Source: Nitrosospira multiformis (lineage in GTDB: Bacteria > Pseudomonadota > Gammaproteobacteria > Burkholderiales > Nitrosomonadaceae). From it: a stretch of 64,000 nucleotides of DNA. A program made the position numbers and the translations under genes. The first letter of the stretch is position 1. Each line of letters opens with the position of its first letter. The notes under the pieces were generated by a model. The model made no database searches, had not been told where the DNA came from, and saw nothing but the letters and a program-made list of their open reading frames with translations. Below, one piece after another: positions 17,067 to 25,268 of this stretch. The stretch covers positions 54,474 to 118,473 of the forward strand of contig NZ_QAOK01000008.1 in NCBI RefSeq assembly GCF_003050865.1, written 5' to 3'.

Positions 17067-17783
17067 GTGCTCAGAACAACACTGCGCTTACCCGTCAAAA
17101 CACTGCCGCAACCCGACGAAACGACATGCGGCCCAACGTGCCTGCATGCCATCTACAGCTATCTCGGCAAGACGGAGTTGCTGGACACCATCATTGAGCG
17201 GACCCACAAGCTTGAAGACGGCGGAGGAACCTTTGCTGTCTTTTTAGGGTGTGACGCGTTGCGAAACGGTTTCCATGCCACCATCTATACTTATAACCTG
17301 AAGGTTTTCGATCCAACCTGGTTCACATCAGGTGTGGATATTGCAGAACGGTTGCAACGGCAGCGCGAGATCAAGTCGGACTCGAGATTGCGGCGGGCTA
17401 CCGAGGGTTATCTGGAGTTTCTACGTCTGGGCGGCCGATTGCGTCTTACAGACCTCTCGCAATCCCTCATCCACGGTCTTTTACGTCGCGGCCTGCCCAT
17501 CCTGACCGGCCTGAGCTCCACCTTCCTTTACCGCGCGCCGCGGGAATACGGGCCAAATGACACACCGGACGATGTGCGGGGGTTTCCGGCCGGACATTTT
17601 GTCGTACTCACCGGTTATGACCGCGAGAAGCGGACTGTTCTGGTCGCCGATCCATACGGCCCGACCCAGGAGTACTGGAGCAACATAGACCGGGTGCTGT
17701 GCTCGGTGCTGCTGGGCATCGTGACACATGACGCCAATCTGCTCGTCATCCGAACAGGCGATGGATCGGGTGAGACAACATGA
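17067..17783 (+). CDS. C39-like cysteine peptidase
   Basis: 238 residues from a GTG start. Papain-like C39 motifs: PDETTCGPTCLHAIY (17-30; Cys21 the probable nucleophile), GHFVVLTGYD (His177) and VADPYGP (Asp195). No transporter domain is fused, so it is not a bacteriocin exporter. It overlaps the next gene by four bases, making a three-gene operon with an amidoligase and an amidohydrolase. That context suggests peptide or amide-bond processing of a small molecule made by the ligase. No signal peptide, so it acts in the cytosol. Ribosome site not obvious. Confidence 0.8.
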   Translation: MLRTTLRLPVKTLPQPDETTCGPTCLHAIYSYLGKTELLDTIIERTHKLEDGGGTFAVFLGCDALRNGFHATIYTYNLKVFDPTWFTSGVDIAERLQRQREIKSDSRLRRATEGYLEFLRLGGRLRLTDLSQSLIHGLLRRGLPILTGLSSTFLYRAPREYGPNDTPDDVRGFPAGHFVVLTGYDREKRTVLVADPYGPTQEYWSNIDRVLCSVLLGIVTHDANLLVIRTGDGSGETT

Positions 17784-19018
17784 TGGCGGCATTGCCGGCT
17801 TTCGCGGGTTACGGCATCGAGCTGGAGTACATGATTGTCGACCGGAAGACGCTTGCGGTTGTTCCCATCGCCGACGAGTTGCTGCGAAAACTTACGGGCG
17901 CGTTTGCATCCGAGGCCAGGAACGGCCAGTTGGGATGGTCGAACGAGCTGGTGCTGCATCTGCTCGAACTGAAAAACATCGACCCGCAGCCAGACATTTC
18001 CTCCCTGTCTCTCGCGTTTCAAGGCGAAATCCGGCGGATCAGCAAGGTGCTCGAATCGATGAACGCACGGCTCATGCCGGCAGGCATGCACCCCTGGATG
18101 AATCCCCGCACGGAGACCCGCCTCTGGCCGCACGATCAGTCGGAAATCTATCGGGCTTATGACCGTATCTTCGACTGCAGAAGGCACGGCTGGGCCAACC
18201 TGCAAAGCATGCACCTCAACATGCCTTTCGCAAACGACAATGAATTTGCACGGCTTCACGCCGCGGTGCGGCTGTTGCTGCCCATTCTTCCGTCGATAGC
18301 GGCAAGCTCGCCAATCGCCGAAGGCAACTACTCTGGTTTCCTGGATTTCCGGATGGCAAACTACTGCGAGCACCAACTGAAGGTACCCTCGACCATCGGT
18401 CGGATAATCCCGGAAACAATCTCCAGTGCCGCCGCCTATGAAGCAAAAATTCTGGCGCCGATGTACCGCGAAATTGCAGCACTCGATCCGGAAGGGATAC
18501 TACAGCATGAGTGGCTCAATGCGCGCGGGGAAGTTCCCCGCTTTGACCGTAACGCTATCGAGATTCGCGTAATCGATACCCAGGAATGCTCGAGTGCTGA
18601 CTTTGCCATCGCCGCTGCTGCGATCAATATCGTGCATGCGCTCTACAGCGAAGCTTACGCGCCGCTGGCCGAGCAGCAATCCATCGCCACGGAAGTATTA
18701 GTCAGGATCATGCATGACTGTATCCGTGACGCAGAGCAAGCCGTAATCGATGATGCGGAATACCTTTGCCTGATGGGTTTTCCGGGTACGGATTGCACGG
18801 CTGGCGTTCTGTGGCGGCATCTCATCGAGTCTGAGATGCCGGTCGAACCCAGGCAAGAAAAAAGCTGCCGGGAAGCGCTGCAAACCATTTTAAGAGAGGG
18901 CCCGCTTGCGCGCCGCATCCTGAATGCGATCGGTTCCGACTTCAGCAGGAGGCGGCTGGAGACCGTCTACCGCGAGTTGTGCGATTGCCTGGACGAAGAC
19001 CGCATGTTTCTGGAATAA
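17780..19018 (+). CDS. GCS2-type carboxylate-amine ligase (glutamate-cysteine ligase family)
   Basis: 412 residues. The N-terminal GYGIELEYMIVD matches the GCS2/YbdK ATP-binding start of the glutamine-synthetase-fold amidoligases, and a run of Glu/His/Arg metal and substrate residues follows (ANLQSMHLNMPF, EGNYSGFLDFR, FDRNAIEIRVIDTQE). These enzymes couple a carboxylate to an amine with ATP, classically glutamate to cysteine. Here the role is probably a non-glutathione amide, since the partners are a peptidase and an N-formylglutamate amidohydrolase. ATG at 17780 overlaps the upstream stop (ATGA). Confidence 0.85.
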   Translation: MMAALPAFAGYGIELEYMIVDRKTLAVVPIADELLRKLTGAFASEARNGQLGWSNELVLHLLELKNIDPQPDISSLSLAFQGEIRRISKVLESMNARLMPAGMHPWMNPRTETRLWPHDQSEIYRAYDRIFDCRRHGWANLQSMHLNMPFANDNEFARLHAAVRLLLPILPSIAASSPIAEGNYSGFLDFRMANYCEHQLKVPSTIGRIIPETISSAAAYEAKILAPMYREIAALDPEGILQHEWLNARGEVPRFDRNAIEIRVIDTQECSSADFAIAAAAINIVHALYSEAYAPLAEQQSIATEVLVRIMHDCIRDAEQAVIDDAEYLCLMGFPGTDCTAGVLWRHLIESEMPVEPRQEKSCREALQTILREGPLARRILNAIGSDFSRRRLETVYRELCDCLDEDRMFLE

Positions 19019-19051
19019 GTTGCGCATTACTTCAATGATTATTTCAATGAA

Positions 19052-19759
19052 ATGCAGGCGACGAATATTCATTTTTTAATCAGTTGTGAACATGGCGGTA
19101 ACCGCATTCCACTGCGCTACCGTCCGATGTTTGAGGGCTATGAGCATTTGTTGCACAGCCACCGTGGCTATGACAGCGGCGCTTTGAGCATGGCGAAAGA
19201 ACTTGCCATGAGACTGCACTCGCCATTGTTCGCCGCCACAACAAGCCGCCTGTTGATCGACCTCAACCGCTCGATCGGTCACCCCCGGCTTTACTCGGAA
19301 GCGACCCGTCACACACCTGCCGCTATCCGCCATGAGATCCTGAAGAACCACTACTTGCCCTATCGCACTTCGGTAGAAGCGAACATCGCGGATGCCATTC
19401 GCTCCGGCCTGAGGGTAATCCACATCTCCTCACACAGCTTCACTCCCGAATTGAATGGAGAGGTTCGCAATACCGATATCGGACTGCTTTACGATCCCTC
19501 ACGCCCTCTTGAGCAAGAGCTGTGCAACCGCTGGCGGGCGTACCTTGCCGCGCACGTGCCCGATTTAAGGGTACGCCGCAACTATCCCTACACCGGATCG
19601 GTAAATGGTTTCCCCACCTACCTGCGCCGCCGGTTTCCTGCCAATGCTTACGTCGGAATCGAACTGGAGGTCAACCAGAAACATATTCTCAAGGGTGGCT
19701 GGCGATGGCATGCATTACGCAGCCTGCTGGCTGGCACACTCAACGAGGCAGTTGCATGA
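19052..19759 (+). CDS. N-formylglutamate amidohydrolase family protein
   Basis: 235 residues of the N-formylglutamate amidohydrolase (HutG-like, zinc) family. Diagnostic stretches are SCEHGGNRIP (11-20), HRGYDSGAL (about 37-45), LLIDLNRSIGHP, HISSHSFTPE and GIELEVNQK. The enzyme removes a formyl or acyl group from glutamate. No histidine-utilisation genes are near, so it is not part of hut. It lies 33 bases after the GCS2 gene and completes the peptidase-ligase-hydrolase operon. Confidence 0.88.
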   Translation: MQATNIHFLISCEHGGNRIPLRYRPMFEGYEHLLHSHRGYDSGALSMAKELAMRLHSPLFAATTSRLLIDLNRSIGHPRLYSEATRHTPAAIRHEILKNHYLPYRTSVEANIADAIRSGLRVIHISSHSFTPELNGEVRNTDIGLLYDPSRPLEQELCNRWRAYLAAHVPDLRVRRNYPYTGSVNGFPTYLRRRFPANAYVGIELEVNQKHILKGGWRWHALRSLLAGTLNEAVA

Positions 19760-19826
19760 GCCGACCCATACTCCTCTGAAGGTATCCTCGAGCACTGCAG
19801 GATACGGAGGTCAGGTCAACACCAGC

Positions 19827-21200
19827 TCAGATGCGAAGGTTCCGGGTAGAGGTAATGGGGCCGCACTCGTCATCCACCTTTTTTGCCAGTGCTTGCAGCG
19901 AGGCGGAGATTTCTACCGGGTAAGCGGAGGCCGTTTCAAGCAATCTGAGGGGTTCCGGCAGACGGGCATAGTTCGCCACTGTTTGCCGGCGGATGGCCTC
20001 CAGCTTCCTATTCCCGTTGATCCCGTCAATGCGTTGCCCATTCCGCATCATAGGGACGATTAGAGGCTTGCCCTCATGCAGATCATCCTTTTCCAGTGCA
20101 ACAACATCGCGCACCGCGCGACCATCCGGGTCATATTTGCGATACACCTGCTTGCGCCCCGGCCATGTCGCTTTTCCCTCGGAGCGTTTGCGGCGGGCCT
20201 TGCCGGCGTACTCCTGCAGCTTATAAGCGCAATCCAGCGCCGGCGCGTCGCTCGACACGTCTAATGCAGTACCCAGGCCAAAGCCGTCGATGGGAGCGCC
20301 GGAGGAAATCAGTTCATGCACCCGATTTTCGTTCAGATTACCGCTGGCAAAGATGCGGGTTTTTTCAAGCCCCCCTTCGTCGAGTATCCGGCGCACGCGA
20401 CGTGCATGCATTCCCAGGTCGCCGCTATCCAGCCGGACACCACTCACCTCGATGCCATCCTGCGCAAGTTTACGGGCCAAGGTAACGACCTTGATGGCAG
20501 CCGCCTCGGTGTCGTAGGTATCGATCAGCAGCGTGGAGTTTTTCGGATAGCAACGCACAAGATGTTCGAAAGCGGCAGTCTCGTCTGTATGGGCCTGAAT
20601 GTAGGAATGAGCAACGGTGCCGAACGAAGGCATGCCATATATTGCCGCGGCAAGTACTGTTGATGTGCCGGAAAAACCGGCAAGATAACTTGCCCGGGCG
20701 GCAAGCAACGCGGCTTCCGCTCCATGTGCCCGGCGCATGCCGAAATCCACCAGGAGTTTGCCGGGCGCAGCCAGCACTGAGCGTGCTGCCTTTGAGGCGA
20801 TCAGGGTTTCGAAATGCAGCAGGTTGATGAGACGCGATTCGACGAACTGGGCTTGCGGCAGTGGCGCCGTAATGCGGAGGATGGGCTCATCCGGAAAAAA
20901 AAGAGTACCTTCCGGCATTGCATGTACATCGCCGGTAAAGCGGAATTGTTCAAGGTAGTTTATAAGAGCCGGTCCAAACCGCGGCTTGAGCCATGCCAAC
21001 TCCCCGGCTGAAAAACGCAGGTTTTCAAGGAATTCCAGCGCCTGTTCCAGACCAGCCGCCACCAGGAAATTCCGGGTGGGGGGAAGCTTGCGAAAAAACA
21101 GCTCGAATACCGCGGTTTCCTGCATTCCCTGCTGAAGGTAGCTCTCCAGCATCGTCAACTGGTAATGGTCGGTCAGCAGCGGGCTGGAGATTGGGTTCAC
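19827..21200 (-). CDS. pncB: nicotinate phosphoribosyltransferase
   Basis: 457 residues. It starts PISSPLLTDHYQLTMLESYL and carries IDTYDT, GVRLDSGDLG and FGLGTALDVSSDAPAL, the conserved phosphate- and nicotinate-binding pieces. It joins nicotinate to PRPP to give nicotinate mononucleotide in the Preiss-Handler NAD salvage path. It overlaps pncA by four bases (21197-21200); the two make nicotinamide to NaMN in succession. Confidence 0.96.
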   Translation of the reverse strand: MNPISSPLLTDHYQLTMLESYLQQGMQETAVFELFFRKLPPTRNFLVAAGLEQALEFLENLRFSAGELAWLKPRFGPALINYLEQFRFTGDVHAMPEGTLFFPDEPILRITAPLPQAQFVESRLINLLHFETLIASKAARSVLAAPGKLLVDFGMRRAHGAEAALLAARASYLAGFSGTSTVLAAAIYGMPSFGTVAHSYIQAHTDETAAFEHLVRCYPKNSTLLIDTYDTEAAAIKVVTLARKLAQDGIEVSGVRLDSGDLGMHARRVRRILDEGGLEKTRIFASGNLNENRVHELISSGAPIDGFGLGTALDVSSDAPALDCAYKLQEYAGKARRKRSEGKATWPGRKQVYRKYDPDGRAVRDVVALEKDDLHEGKPLIVPMMRNGQRIDGINGNRKLEAIRRQTVANYARLPEPLRLLETASAYPVEISASLQALAKKVDDECGPITSTRNLRI

Positions 21201-21778
21201 TCAGGGACGATGGTTTCGAAATCGATGAGTTTTGCGCCCAGATGGGCCATTTCCTCCAGCGCGGCGTTGCTCGCGTCGACATCCATCCCCCGCACTGCAT
21301 CCTTGAGAACAAAGATGTCATACCCTTGGTTCAAGGCATCCCGTACGGTACTGAGGACACAATGGTCCGTCGCCAGGCCACCGATGAAAACGCGGGAAAT
21401 TCCCGCAGATTTCAGCATCGCATCCAGTTCTGTCTCCGAAAAACCGGAATAGGCATCTTTCTCCCTGGAGGTGGCCTTGGAAGCAATATGCGTGTCGCAG
21501 GGGATTTCAAGACTCGCCGGAAATGCCGCGCCCTGCGTGCCGGCAATACAATGCGCAGGCCAGGGCCCTCCTTGTTGATGAAAGGAGCAGTGATCAGGCG
21601 GATGCCAGTCGCGGGTAGCGAAAATAGGCAGTTCGCGAAAAAGAAAAGCTGCGATATACCGGTTAAGGCTTGGGATGACCTCATCTCCCGCCGGTACAGG
21701 AAGGCTTCCGCCGGGCAGAAAGTCGTTTTGCACATCCACTATGATAAGGGCATCACCAGTGCCTATGTCTGTTTTCAT
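21197..21778 (-). CDS. pncA: nicotinamidase
   Basis: 193 residues of the isochorismatase-fold nicotinamidases. Asp in IIVDVQNDF, metal residues in RDWHPPDHCSF, Lys in SKAT, and the nucleophile Cys in GGLATDHCV are all present. It deaminates nicotinamide to nicotinate, which PncB, encoded next and overlapping by four bases, then uses. Confidence 0.96.
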   Translation of the reverse strand: MKTDIGTGDALIIVDVQNDFLPGGSLPVPAGDEVIPSLNRYIAAFLFRELPIFATRDWHPPDHCSFHQQGGPWPAHCIAGTQGAAFPASLEIPCDTHIASKATSREKDAYSGFSETELDAMLKSAGISRVFIGGLATDHCVLSTVRDALNQGYDIFVLKDAVRGMDVDASNAALEEMAHLGAKLIDFETIVPE

Positions 21779-21851
21779 GGCAGTCTCCTATCCCCTTTGC
21801 CGCTTTGCTCCCTGGACTTTACATTCTTCGGTCGAGTGCGCCGGACTTAGT

Positions 21852-22439
21852 TTAATCCCCCGAACCCGTTAAGCGCGGCTCCGCTTCTTCGGGTTCTTCT
21901 ACGTGACGCTTGCCGGTACTGACGCGTTTTGCCTGAAAACCTTCACTGCCGATATCTTCGAGGAATTGCACCTCGCTTCCTTCTTCCAATTGCTCAAAGT
22001 TATTGTTGGCAAGATTTTCGCGATGAAAGTACAACTCCTGCCCACCCGAAGTTTCGACGAAACCATAGCCTTCCTCGGGCATCAGCCGTACCACCTTTCC
22101 ATGCAGAACGGGAGCATGCGCCTTGACTTCACCGCGCTGGCGCCGCCCGTAGTCTTCGAGCTGCCGCTTTGCGGCGTCGAACGCATCGCGCAGCGCAACA
22201 TACACGTCCTCGTTCGGTTCGCGAGTCACCACAAGCTCCTTTCCCGGCACTGTAATGTCAAGCCGCACATTGAACAGGTTGCCCTGATGTTTGTGTTTGT
22301 GAGGAACCTCGACAACTATCCTGCATCCCATGATCTGGGGATAAAAAGTCTCGAGCTTTTCCGCTTTTTGCCGAATATGACTTTCCAGTGCCTCAGAATG
22401 GGGAATATCGCGTGTGGTGATCTGAAGTTGCAGTTTCAT
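21852..22439 (-). CDS. HPF/RaiA ribosome hibernation domain fused to a cold-shock domain
   Basis: 195 residues. Residues about 1-105 are the S30AE (HPF/RaiA/YfiA) domain, which binds the 30S decoding centre in stationary phase. Residues about 112-175 are a cold-shock-like fold with GKVVRLMPEEGYGFVETSGG and ELYFHRENL. This replaces the usual HPF C-terminal dimerisation domain. The tail is acidic. It should modulate translation or ribosome storage under stress and sits between the NAD salvage genes and a universal stress protein. Confidence 0.9.
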   Translation of the reverse strand: MKLQLQITTRDIPHSEALESHIRQKAEKLETFYPQIMGCRIVVEVPHKHKHQGNLFNVRLDITVPGKELVVTREPNEDVYVALRDAFDAAKRQLEDYGRRQRGEVKAHAPVLHGKVVRLMPEEGYGFVETSGGQELYFHRENLANNNFEQLEEGSEVQFLEDIGSEGFQAKRVSTGKRHVEEPEEAEPRLTGSGD

Positions 22440-22521
22440 GACTTATATCCTCTCCATGATAAACTCATATTGCATCCCTAAGATAAGACTGAAAGACAGG
22501 AGCCCGACCAGGACTGCCAGG

Positions 22522-22995
22522 CTACGTCCGGCGCTCCGTTTCACGCAACTGGCTTTTGTCGCCGCGGATGAGCAGCACGGGAACATGTGCCATGCGGACG
22601 ATCCCTTCCGCAACGCTCCCGAACAGAACGCGACTGAAACCGGAACGGCCATGTGTGCCAATTACGATCAGCTCGGCTGACCAGCGCCTTGCTTCTTCGA
22701 GTATTACGCCGGCAATGCGCTCACCACCCGCTTCCAGTAATTTCACTTCGGCTGCAACCCCTGCCTGTTGCATCAATGTTTGCGCCTCCGTCAATATCCT
22801 TCTGCCGGTTCTCTCCAGGGATTCCTTCATTTCATCGTAATTGATGTAGCTGTTGGCATCCATCAAATGAATATCAGCCATGACATATACCAGTTCCACC
22901 TGGGTGCTGTGCTGCTTTGCAAGTTTCGAAACTTCCTGGAGCGCAAGATTGGAGGTTGCGCTGCCATCTATTGGAACCAGGATACGTTGATACAT
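22522..22995 (-). CDS. universal stress protein, UspA family
   Basis: 157 residues with the Usp fold: [21 protein letters not shown] at the start and [32 protein letters not shown], the ATP-binding Gly motif, at the end. A single-domain cytosolic protein. It lies between rtcB and the HPF-type gene in the same direction; a stress regulon is plausible. Confidence 0.93.
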   Translation of the reverse strand: MYQRILVPIDGSATSNLALQEVSKLAKQHSTQVELVYVMADIHLMDANSYINYDEMKESLERTGRRILTEAQTLMQQAGVAAEVKLLEAGGERIAGVILEEARRWSAELIVIGTHGRSGFSRVLFGSVAEGIVRMAHVPVLLIRGDKSQLRETERRT

Positions 22996-23041
22996 GTCAC
23001 TCCTTTGAAAAAAAGTTTTTAATATTGTTAACCCTTAACCC

Positions 23042-24469
23042 CTAACCCTTGATGCAGACTTTCGGCCGGAGAAATGCGACTCGGCGGGCGAGCCCGGCTT
23101 CTTCCGTGGCCTCCGCCACCAGATCGACATCCTTATAAGCGCCCGGCGCCTCTTCCGCCACGCCGCGCATGGAGCGGGTATGGATCAGGATGCCTTGTTG
23201 CGCCAGCTCGTCCACCAGCGCGCGTCCTTTCCACCGCGCGAGCGCCTGATGCCGGCTCATGGCGCGACCTGCGCCGTGGCTCGAAGAAGCGAAGGCCGGA
23301 TTTTCGCTGGCACCAACGAGAATGTAGGAACCTGTCCCCATGCTTCCGCCGATAACGACGGGTTGTCCTACCTGACGGTAGCGTTCCGGCAACATGGGGT
23401 GTCCCGGCCCGAATGCGCGTGTGGCGCCCTTGCGGTGCACATAGAGCAACCTTGATTCACCGTCGATCTGATGGGTTTCGGCCTTGCAGGTATTGTGCGA
23501 AACATCAAACAAGGTTTCAAGCGCGGCTTGGGGATAAATTTCCGTAAATACAGAACGGGTAAGGTGCGTCAGAATTTGCCGGTTGGCAAGCGCGCAATTG
23601 ATCGCGGCATTCATGGCGCCGATATATCGCTGGCCTTCGGGGGACTTGACAGGCGCACAGGCGAGTTCACGATCGGGTAAATGAATGCCCAAACGGCTGG
23701 CTGCTTTTGCCAATAGCACCAGATAATCGGTACCGATCTGGTGCCCCAGCCCCCGCGAACCGCAATGTATCGAAACCAGGATTTGTCCTTCATGCAGGCC
23801 AAACGCCAGTGCGGCAGCAGGATCGAAGATGCGGTCCACCACCTGTACTTCCAGGTAATGATTGCCTGAGCCGAGCGTGCCCATCTCGCCGCGCTGGCGC
23901 TTTTTAGCAAGTTCGGATACGTTATCCGGGATCGCCCCTGCAACCCGTCCATGTTCTTCAATATAATCCAGATCTGCCGCGGTGCCGTAGCCTTGCTGTA
24001 CCGCCCAGTGTGCACCGCCGTGCATCACCTGGTCGAGTTGCTCCGGGTTCAACTTGATCTCGCCCTCCTCGCCCACGCCGGCAGGGATGGCGCGAAACAA
24101 GGCGTTCCCGAGTTCGGGAAAATGCTCTACAGCATCCTCGAGATCGAGATTGCTGCGCAGACAGCGTATGCCGCACGAAATATCGAAGCCGACTCCGCCC
24201 GCGGAAATCACGCCCCCCTGCTCAGCATCGAAAGCGGCAACGCCCCCTATGGGAAAACCATATCCCCAATGTGCATCCGGCATGGTCATTGCCGCCCCGA
24301 CCAGCCCCGGCAGGGAAGCAACGTTGGCGATCTGCTCGAGTACCTTGTCGTCCATGCTGACGAGCAAGGGCGCCCCGCCATACAGGAGGACCTCCGCGCG
24401 TTCTTCGCCCGGTGTGCGCGGCAGCGTCCACAGGTAGGGTTGCAGTTGGCGCAAGCGCTCCAGATTCAT
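23042..24469 (-). CDS. rtcB: RNA-splicing ligase RtcB
   Basis: 475 residues, the long (archaeal-like) length. Motifs: MPDAHWGYGFPIGGVAAFD, GGVGFDISCGIR with the metal Cys at 99, SIHCGSRGLGHQIG, and SHGAGRAMSR with the His (about 398) that should carry the GMP. RtcB joins 2',3'-cyclic phosphate or 3'-phosphate ends to 5'-OH ends using GTP and Mn, for RNA repair. The ATG has a near-perfect GGAGGTGAC ribosome site. The activating protein archease is encoded 54 bases upstream. Confidence 0.95.
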   Translation of the reverse strand: MNLERLRQLQPYLWTLPRTPGEERAEVLLYGGAPLLVSMDDKVLEQIANVASLPGLVGAAMTMPDAHWGYGFPIGGVAAFDAEQGGVISAGGVGFDISCGIRCLRSNLDLEDAVEHFPELGNALFRAIPAGVGEEGEIKLNPEQLDQVMHGGAHWAVQQGYGTAADLDYIEEHGRVAGAIPDNVSELAKKRQRGEMGTLGSGNHYLEVQVVDRIFDPAAALAFGLHEGQILVSIHCGSRGLGHQIGTDYLVLLAKAASRLGIHLPDRELACAPVKSPEGQRYIGAMNAAINCALANRQILTHLTRSVFTEIYPQAALETLFDVSHNTCKAETHQIDGESRLLYVHRKGATRAFGPGHPMLPERYRQVGQPVVIGGSMGTGSYILVGASENPAFASSSHGAGRAMSRHQALARWKGRALVDELAQQGILIHTRSMRGVAEEAPGAYKDVDLVAEATEEAGLARRVAFLRPKVCIKG

Positions 24470-24523
24470 GTCACCTCCTGCCGTTACTGTCGTTCATTTG
24501 CATCGTTTCATCTCGAAGCCGAT

Positions 24524-25015
24524 TCACACATCCACTATGCAGCGCGCTTCCCACATTGCTCCAGTTTTTTTGACTGAAAGCATGGTCAGCGTCGCACCTT
24601 TGACTTCGACCCCCCGCTCCAGGTCCTCACGCCATTTTTCACCAAAAGCTTCGGTGGACCACAGATTTTCCCGGCGCTGCACATGGAAGCAGCTGAAAAC
24701 CATGCCGAGTTCACGCGCCTTCCCCAGCAACAGATTCAGCCATGTCACCAGCGCCAGTTCGTGATCTGATTCTTCGAATTCTATCTTGACCGAAGTCTGC
24801 GGCTGCACCTTATCCAGGGGCGTGACTATACCGAACACTGCTTGAGCGGCTGTCTCGAACGCCTGCTCCAGCGTATCGCCGCGTCCGATAATGCCGATGT
24901 CCGCATCATGCTCGAAGTAGGATGAAGTCTGGCCTGGCACGCACGAATTATCCTTTGATCCATTACTTAGTCTAACCCAAGCGGCCTCTCCAAAATTTCC
25001 CCTTTGCTTTTCCAT
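24524..25015 (-). CDS. archease, activator of RtcB
   Basis: 163 residues from ATG 25013-25015 with GGAGAGCC upstream. The core starts with YFEHDADIGIIGRGDTLEQAFETAAQAVFG, the archease signature with its metal-binding Asp residues, and ends with TMLSVKKTGAMWEARCIVDV. Archease speeds RtcB guanylylation and widens NTP use. The short N-terminal extension (about 30 residues before the core) is unusual but not disordered-looking enough to exclude. A longer upstream frame is not supported by a ribosome site. Confidence 0.9.
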   Translation of the reverse strand: MEKQRGNFGEAAWVRLSNGSKDNSCVPGQTSSYFEHDADIGIIGRGDTLEQAFETAAQAVFGIVTPLDKVQPQTSVKIEFEESDHELALVTWLNLLLGKARELGMVFSCFHVQRRENLWSTEAFGEKWREDLERGVEVKGATLTMLSVKKTGAMWEARCIVDV

Positions 25016-25268
25016 TGGCTCTCCTATCTGCGCTCTCCCGTTTGCTTTTATCGCGCTAAAAACGGCACTAAAACTGGAGTACACATTACAAGCTATAGGA
25101 GAACCCCTTTGCCGTGTCAAGGGTAATCGGATGCGCCCTCAACCCTTGCTGGCCGGCTGAGCCTGCACGTTCCCATGAATATACTAAACTGATCATGTGA
25201 ATCCTCGGCCAGCAACTTTCCGGCAAAATCAGCAAAGTGCTTGTCGACGGGAGCAAACGGGAAAGCGC

